Part shown: piece by piece, positions 47,662 through 64,000 of the stretch
How the letters are laid out: each line of letters opens with the position of its first letter
Numbering within the stretch: position 1 is the first letter of the stretch
Source of the DNA: Rhea pennata
Lineage: Eukaryota > Chordata > Aves > Rheiformes > Rheidae
Length of the DNA: 64,000 nucleotides
Direction: 5' to 3'
NCBI RefSeq assembly: GCF_028389875.1
Contig: NC_084663.1
Coordinates: forward strand, 215,536,876-215,600,875
Notes under the pieces: generated by a model
Database searches by the model: none
Told to the model about the DNA's origin: nothing
Seen by the model: only the letters and a program-made list of their open reading frames with translations
Made by a program: the position numbers and the translations under genes

Positions 47662-50300
47662 ATCATATTTTGGTGAGATTCGGTGCATTTCCTTTCTATG
47701 GTCTAGTTTGCATAAGCCGTGAGATACCTCTTTACTCGCAGATGTAACTAGCAGTCCCAAGTGTAACAGATGCTATTTTAATATAGTAAGAATTTGGATT
47801 GTGTTACTTGTTCTCATGTTTACCAGCCTTGTTCAAATTATAGCTGCAACTGTGTAATAGCTTGTAATGCTGATTGTGTCTACCAGCAGAGAACGTTGTG
47901 CCATCATGTTGTCATAGACCCACATACTGTGCACCATAATATTCAGAAGAAGCAGCCGAAAACATGTGAGTGCGGTTTGAGGGAATGGATTTTTCTGTGG
48001 TATGTTTAACCTGGTATTTTCCAAGCCTGAAACACCAGCAGGAAAGCTGCACACCCTACAGGGTTTTGGCATCTCGTAGCCTGTGTACGTCACGAATAAC
48101 GGCCTCAGCTGAGGAAGTCACAGTGTGAAAGCAACCCACCCCGCTGCAGTAGGCACAGCCTTCAGAAGGCATAGGAGCAGCCTTTCAGCCCTGGCTTGCC
48201 ACAGGTTTTGGCCTCCCACTGTGTAACTGGAGAGTACCTGAACTAGTAAAAGGTCTCCATAGCTTGTGGGCTTTTTACCACCAGCTGAAAGCTTAAATTT
48301 GGTTTTGTTTAAGTTTGACTTCTTGGGTCGTGGTAGTTTGGGGAAGCCAGACAGCAATTCTTATAACCACCCCCAGCTGTTTTCAAGGCTGTACTTGGAA
48401 GTCCAGTGGCTGATCCTTATCCCGTATGTAAAGGACAGCATGTTCCACTGAGATATGAACAGCTGGGAGAGGAGGGTTTTGAGAGCTATGGCAGAGGCTT
48501 GTCAAGGGCAGGGGAGGGGGTGAGCAGGGTGTTGCTCACTTGGAAAACCGGGACCTTGCCCTGCTGTGGCACATGGCATTACCTGGGCCAGAGCAGCCAG
48601 CCAGAGGAGACTGGATCTCACCACCCTTTCTGTGCGTATCTGTGCACGACCTACCAGGCTGCTTCTCCTTTGCTCCGCATCTGAGCATCCAGTTGTTTTG
48701 CTGTTGCCTCTTGCTAGTAAGTGTCCTCCCGCAGGTACTTCTCCAGGGGGTTGACAACTGCCACATTGCTTCTTGCAGGGGTGCAAAGCCTGGGTTGAAG
48801 TTGAGGTGAGAATGGACTTGAGGACAGGCAAGGGGGATGGGGACACTGTGAATCAAGGTCAATGTTGTACTTTGGGAGAGCGGTGCTTAAAGTGGCTTAG
48901 GAAGTCTTGGAATTGGGAAAGGGGTGTGTAACACAGCATAGTGTAGGACTAATTGAGCAGTTTACCTGCAGGAACTGACACTGAAACCTGTTCCCTGTCT
49001 ATGCGATAGCAGGCAGAAACACCGCACTGCTCACCTAGTGGATCTCCTCCCAGCACGAGCCGTGTGGGCTCTTCCAGCCCGTGATGGCAGGAGATGATAA
49101 CCAGAACTTCGCTGCTATAGTACGAGATGGGCAGAGCACGTTCTGCCTGAGACTGTGAGGACCCTGTAGCTTGATGTTTTGCTGTCTGCCAAGGCTGTGT
49201 TTCTGTCACCAGCAGCAGTGGCTGGCACACGCAAGCAATGCCAGCATGCTGGTGCTGGGTCACTCAGCATGTGCAGGTCAGTGGCTTGCTGAAGGAAACA
49301 GATCCCTGCAGCATAGGTGAAGGGAATGGGCTCCAGTCTGGAAGCTTATGGCCGAGAAGTTTGGAAATGCCCTCAATTCTCTCCCCAAGAACAAGGTTTG
49401 TGAGCCCAGGTAGCCTCAGCATAGTTACTTTCCCACCATGGTTTCAGCCAAGCAGGCAGGAGGGTGAAAGGACAACCGCCCCAGGTAGTGCCTTCTGTGC
49501 TCAACCCAATGGTGACAGTCTAGGTTAGAGGAGGAATTGACAGGGATGTTACTGCTGCTGTGATGCCTTAAGGCTTTCTTGGTTCTTCTTGTGTGGGTGG
49601 ATCAGACAAGCTGTACCAGGAAAAAAAAAAAAAAAAGCCTGTTCTAGCCCGACAGGGGCTGAGCACCTTGGCAGGAATGCCTGGTCCTCCTCTCCACCCC
49701 AGAGGGTCTCCAGCAAAACCAGTTCAGCTCTGCCAGTGTCAAACATACATGAGGGGAGATCTGGCTGGAGACATGGAGAGGTTCCAGGAGAGCAGCCCAA
49801 GCTAGGGGGTGCCAGGAGGGCTCCTGACTCTCTGCTTCTGCTCTTGTCTCTACCTACTTGCGGTGGGAGAACAGGGTCTGCCCTTTCTGAGATGTCCAGG
49901 TTCATCAGTTTAGGAGATGGCCCTTCTGGGTGCTATGGGTAGTCCTGGGAAGGAGAGTGTGCGGCTGTGGTATGGGTTGTGTGCAGGGTTGGAGGGTTTT
50001 CCAAATGAGATCCAGGAGCTGAAGGGACCTTTCCCAGGCATCCCTGGGAGTGGGGGTTCAGCAAACCCAGCTGCACACACCACAGCTCAGCAGCTGCAGC
50101 TCCTTCAACTCTTTGATAACATACAGCCTTTAGATAGAAACAGCCACCAGGGTGACGGTCTAGCTCTGGAGGAGGTGAGTTCTCTGAGGAGATGGCCCCT
50201 ATAGTCTTCCCAGCAACTAGGCTTTATCTTCCTTGCTCTCTCCTTTGCAGGGACATAGTGGACTAGCTGGTATGTAGGAGCAGCAATGCTAAGCCTGACA
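47662..50300. other. Downstream flank of WDR73, no further gene recognised
   Basis: Contains the WDR73 3' untranslated region of unknown length. An A17-18 run lies at about 49620-49637. Short frames only. I see nothing I can name as a gene. Confidence 0.55.
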
Positions 50301-50304
50301 GACT

Positions 50305-51530
50305 TGTGGAGTAGTTAAGTTTGGAAGGGACCTCTGGAGATTGTATGGTCCAGCCCCCAACTAGAGCAGGGCCGGGTAGAGCAGATTGCCCAGGACCATG
50401 TCAAGTTGGGTTTTGAGCATCTGCAAGGATGGAGACTCTACAACTTCTCTGGGCAACCTGACCCTGTGTTCAACCACCCTTGCAGTAGAAAGCTTTCAGA
50501 CAAGTTTCTGTTTCAGTTTGCCCATTGCTTCTTGTCCTCTCACTGGGCTCCACTCGGAAGAGTTCGGCTCTGCCTTTTTTATGCCCTCTTGTTAGGTGTT
50601 TTTTATACACATTGGTAAGGTTCCCCTGAGCCTTCTCTTCTCCAGGCTAAATGTTCCCAGCTCTCAGCCTCTTCTCATAGGAGAGATGCAGCAATCTATT
50701 CCTCATCTCTGTGGCCCTTTGCTGGACGAAGTCCAGTATGTCCATGTCTCTCTCGTACTGGGGAGCCCAGCACTGGACACAGCACTCTTGGTGTGGTCTC
50801 ACCAGTGCTGAGTAGAAGGGAAAAAAATCACCTCCCACAACTTGCTGACTGTGTTCCTCCTGCTCCTGTCCAGGATACTGTTGCCCTCTTTTCTGCAAGG
50901 GCATGCTTTTGGCCCATGTTCAACTCATCCACCAGGACCTTCTCTGCAAGGTTGTGTTCTGGCAGGTCGGCTGTGCCCTGGTGCATGGGGTTATTCCTCC
51001 TTAGATGCAGGAGGTTGCACATGCCTTTGAGCTTTGTGAGGTTCTTCTCTGCCGAGCTCTCCAGCCTGTCCAGCTCCCTCTGAATGACAGCACAGCCCTC
51101 GGGTGTACCAGCCACTCCTCCCAGTTTTGTGTCATCTGTGAACTTGTGGAGAGTGCTGTCATTCTGGTCGTTAACAATGATGATTAACAGTATTGGCCTC
51201 TGTAGCAGCCCCAGGCTACATCACTAGTCACTGGTCTCCCACTGGAATTTGTGCTGCTGATCACAACCCTCTCAGTCTGCAGTTTTCAATCCACCTCTGT
51301 GTCCACCTAACTAGCCTGCAGTTTATGAGGGTCTTGCTGGAAACCATGTCAAAAGCTTTACTGAGCTCAAGGTAGACAACTTCCACTGCTCGCCCCTTAC
51401 CTACCCAGTCAGTCATACCATCGTAGAGGTCTATCAAGTTGGTTAGGCGTGATCTCCCCTCTGTAAATTCATGCTGATTACGCCTGAATCAGTGATCCTG
51501 TTCCCACACAACAGTGGTGCAGAAGGACTA
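50305..51530 (-). mobile_element. CR1 LINE, older copy
   Basis: The + strand reads gtttggaagggacctctgga (about 50321), then the reversed landmarks of the CR1 C-terminal region up to ccagcctgtccagctccctc (about 51061) and further into the reverse transcriptase (ctgtaaattcatgctgatta near 51462). Minus-strand frames contain LDRLESSAEKNLTKLKGMC, a decayed form of the younger copies. It is more diverged than the copies at 11, 28 and 36 kb and has many frame breaks. Confidence 0.88.
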
Positions 51531-51534
51531 GGGA

Positions 51535-52735
51535 AGCAAATTTGCTTGATTTTTTTTCTAGGGAAATGAAGGTTGAGCAATAGCACATTTTGTACTTGTC
51601 TAAACTTCCCTTTTATTCCCTAAATAACTTGGGCCTTCCTGGCCAGCTTCAACCAGATTTGACAAAGTACTAGAGATGTCCAAGATACTAAGTACTTGCA
51701 GCTGCCTTAGAAAGGGGGAGGGGGGATGCACAGAGATCTCGGCGAGTGCTCGACCTTTAACGCTGACACTGGAGAACTCGCACTGGAGCGTTTCTGACGT
51801 AAATACACCAAGCAGAGCTTCAGGCACTGCCTGAACATTATCTGCGACTAGTTGCATGACTGTGGGGCCCTTGGCTTTGCGGAGCCTGCTGCTAGCACCA
51901 GGTTTGTCCTTGGTGGGGAAGCCTAGGTTGTGTGGGAATGTGTCCTGTGGCCAGCTGAACCCCGGCCTGGGCTCACCAGGACAAGAGCGAACGGCAAAGC
52001 CAGCCCAGCCCCCCTAACACCTACGGCTTGGGCTGCTTGTAGGGTGCTGCGAGGGTAGAGAGGCTATTCCAGGTGTGCAGGACCTGTCTGGGGTGGGGCT
52101 GGTCTGTGGGACATTGCGCTGGGCTGGGCAGGCAGAGCTACGTCCTTCGGAGGGGACCTGGGGCGGTGGGGTTCAGGACCTTCCTCCTTCGTGCATGTCC
52201 TGCAGCAGCAAGGGGAGCTTCCCAGAGTTGCCCAACAGCTGGCCTAAACAGGGAGAGGAGCTCAAGCTCCTGGGGCCAAACAACAAGAAGGTGGGAGCAA
52301 AGGTGAACTTTGGGCAGCTATTTCATACAAACACCAGCCCAGGAGACCGGGGAGGGATGTCCCAGTGCCAAGGTACAAGCAAGGAGCATCTGTGGCGGTG
52401 CTGGAAGCCCTGGGGCGGGGCATGAACCTGATGCTGGAGCCTTGCTGGAGTGTTAATGCAGGAATAAATTAATTTGCCCGTGAAGATGTGTGTGGGAGTT
52501 GTGCAGCTGAGGCTAGGAGCAACAGGGACCTGTGAGAGGCCATAAGAAGGAAATTTGGGCTCAAGGGTTGGCGTTCGACTTGCCGGGTTGCAGAGCAACA
52601 GCGTGAGTGGTGAGAACCTCCATACCCTGCTGCTACCATTGCTGAAGAGCTGGGACTGGGCCAGCTGCCCTTCCCTGAGCCAAGAGAAGTGTCCGTGCAC
52701 CGGGACGGTGGTTTCTTCTCCGAGTTTAATAAACT
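51535..52735. other. Unassigned stretch between the convergent genes
   Basis: Moderately GC-rich. Two overlapping + frames end near 52306 and 52425 but encode nothing recognisable. AATAAA occurs on the + strand at about 52463 and 52725, so the region could be a transcribed 3' end or a non-coding RNA. I see no splice structure linking it to WDR73. Confidence 0.4.
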
Positions 52736-52742
52736 AGAATAA

Positions 52743-52748
52743 TTTATT
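52743..52748 (-). other. ARRB1: Polyadenylation signal AATAAA of ARRB1
   Basis: The + strand TTTATT is AATAAA on the minus strand, 500 bases after the ARRB1 stop codon. A second AATAAA on the opposite strand nearby (about 52725) would serve transcription from the other side. Confidence 0.55.
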
Positions 52749-53247
52749 TGACAGAACACAGAAACAACACAGATACGGTGGAGAAACCAAAGAAGCAAGT
52801 ATCGATGACCAGTACAAAGTAACCACTTTACAAAAAAAAAAAAAAAAGGAAAAAAAATAGGTACCGCGCTGCCCAGTCAGGTTTACCCAAAAAGTAAAAA
52901 ACAACGGGGCTCGGCTCAGCTCGGCCGAGGAAGAGGCGTTTGCCCCCACTGGCGGGGAAAGGGCTTGGAGCGCACGGGGAGGGGAGCGGAGCGGCGCAGA
53001 GCACCGGCGATGCCCCCCGCCGGCTCCAGCGCCGCTCAGGATGTGCCCACAGACCTGCACGGGAAAGAGCAGCTCAGGCAGCTGGATGCAGAGTGACAAC
53101 ACGGCGCAGCTGGACGGTTATAGTTGCTGTCGCGATCGGGCGATCTGTAGGCTCCCGGAACAGGTAGAAAACAAACTTAATAATCATACAAAATAGAAGC
53201 AGCCTAATGCGCGGGCGGCGCCGGAGCGGGGCGGCGCGGGAGCCCGC

Positions 53248-63424
<10,177 letters not shown>

Positions 63425-63664
63425 GGCGCCGGCGGGCAGCGCCGGGCGAGCCCGCAAAATCCGCGGCGGCGGCGGGCGGGCTGCGGCGGCTCCGCTCTCG
63501 CCGCTGCAGAGCGCAGCGCAGCGCAGCGCAGCGCCGCCGCCTCCGCCCGCCCCCGAGCGCGCCGCGCCGCGCAGGGCGGGGGGCAGCGGGCGGGCGCGCG
63601 CACGCGGCGGGGGGGGGGGGAGGGAGGAGGGGAGCGCGCCCCCCCCCCCCGCCCCGCCGCCGTG
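63425..63664 (-). promoter_or_regulatory. ARRB1: ARRB1 5' untranslated region and CpG-island promoter
   Basis: Very GC-rich sequence just upstream of the ARRB1 ATG (which is at 63422-63424). It contains a gcagc/gcgca run at about 63511-63534 and C-runs near 63639-63650. No TATA box was seen. Its exact transcription start cannot be read from sequence alone. Confidence 0.6.
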
Positions 63665-64000
63665 AGAGCGAGCGCGCGCGCACTGCCCCCCCCCGCATGC
63701 ACCCGCGTCTGTGCGCGTGCACGCCCCCCCCCGCCCCGTGTGCACCCCCCTGTGAGAGCACACGTGTGTGCGCGCGCCCCCCCTCGTTTGCACCGACACC
63801 TGTGTGCGTGCACCCCCCTGTGCGTGCACACGTGTGTGCGTGCACCCCCCATTTGCACTGACACCTGTGTGCAGGCACCCCCCTGTGCATGCACACCTGT
63901 GTGCATGCACCTCCCATGTGTGCACACACACACACATGCACATGCATACCTCATGTGCACAAACACCTGTGTGCGTGCACACCTCACGTGTACAAACACA
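63665..64000 (+). repeat. Degenerate CA/GT and C-run repeat upstream of ARRB1
   Basis: Alternating purine-pyrimidine stretches (gtgtgtgcgtgcac and variants) are interspersed with C6-C9 runs. The phrase tttgcac(c/t)gacacctgtgtgc recurs at about 63787 and 63851, giving a longer period of about 64 bases. The repeat runs to the window end. Confidence 0.85.

Overview
The window looks like avian nuclear DNA. It carries many CR1 LINE copies with the usual bird 3' end, split genes with GT-AG introns, and single-copy genes whose closest relatives I recognise from amniotes. Base composition changes sharply along it: positions 1 to about 40,400 are AT-rich with long introns, and from about 40,430 onward the sequence becomes CpG- and GC-rich, extreme over 53-64 kb, as on a gene-dense avian microchromosome.

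Three protein genes can be assembled exon by exon. (1) 3,340-33,525 (+): a membrane-anchored ADAM metalloprotease-disintegrin, ADAM9/ADAM20-like. Sixteen phase-compatible exons encode the end of the prodomain, an intact zinc site, the disintegrin, Cys-rich and EGF regions, a transmembrane helix and a short proline-rich tail. Its signal peptide and early prodomain exons were not found and probably lie upstream of the window. (2) 40,748-47,661 (+): WDR73, eight coding exons, 382 residues, starting in a CpG island. (3) 53,248-63,424 (-): ARRB1 (beta-arrestin 1), sixteen coding exons, 418 residues, including the 24-nt exon of the long isoform. WDR73 and ARRB1 converge tail to tail. No operon-like cooperation is implied; the genes have separate jobs: ectodomain proteolysis/adhesion, an Integrator/BRAT1-associated WD protein, and GPCR desensitisation and endocytosis.

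Repeats fill much of the rest. A long, broken CR1 (about 26,095-28,887) and a near-identical 5'-truncated copy (about 10,757-11,693) lie in ADAM introns in the same orientation. Further CR1 pieces lie at about 118-450, 4,678-4,870, 19,385-19,825, 29,700-29,885, 33,130-33,400, 35,862-36,680, 44,433-44,567 and 50,305-51,530. ARRB1 intron 1 holds a 39-unit minisatellite (51-bp unit, 58,552-60,504) and intron 7 a 29-bp minisatellite (about 55,797-56,350). Upstream of ARRB1, 63,665-64,000 is a degenerate CA/GT and C-run repeat.

The points most worth a second look are the frame-preserving 51-bp minisatellite, two competing acceptors 5 nt apart at the ADAM transmembrane exon, a GC-AG intron in the same gene, a perfect 27-bp duplication abutting the WDR73 start codon, and the ADAM-WDR73-ARRB1 gene order. 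I found no RNA gene, CRISPR array or clearly new biological system.
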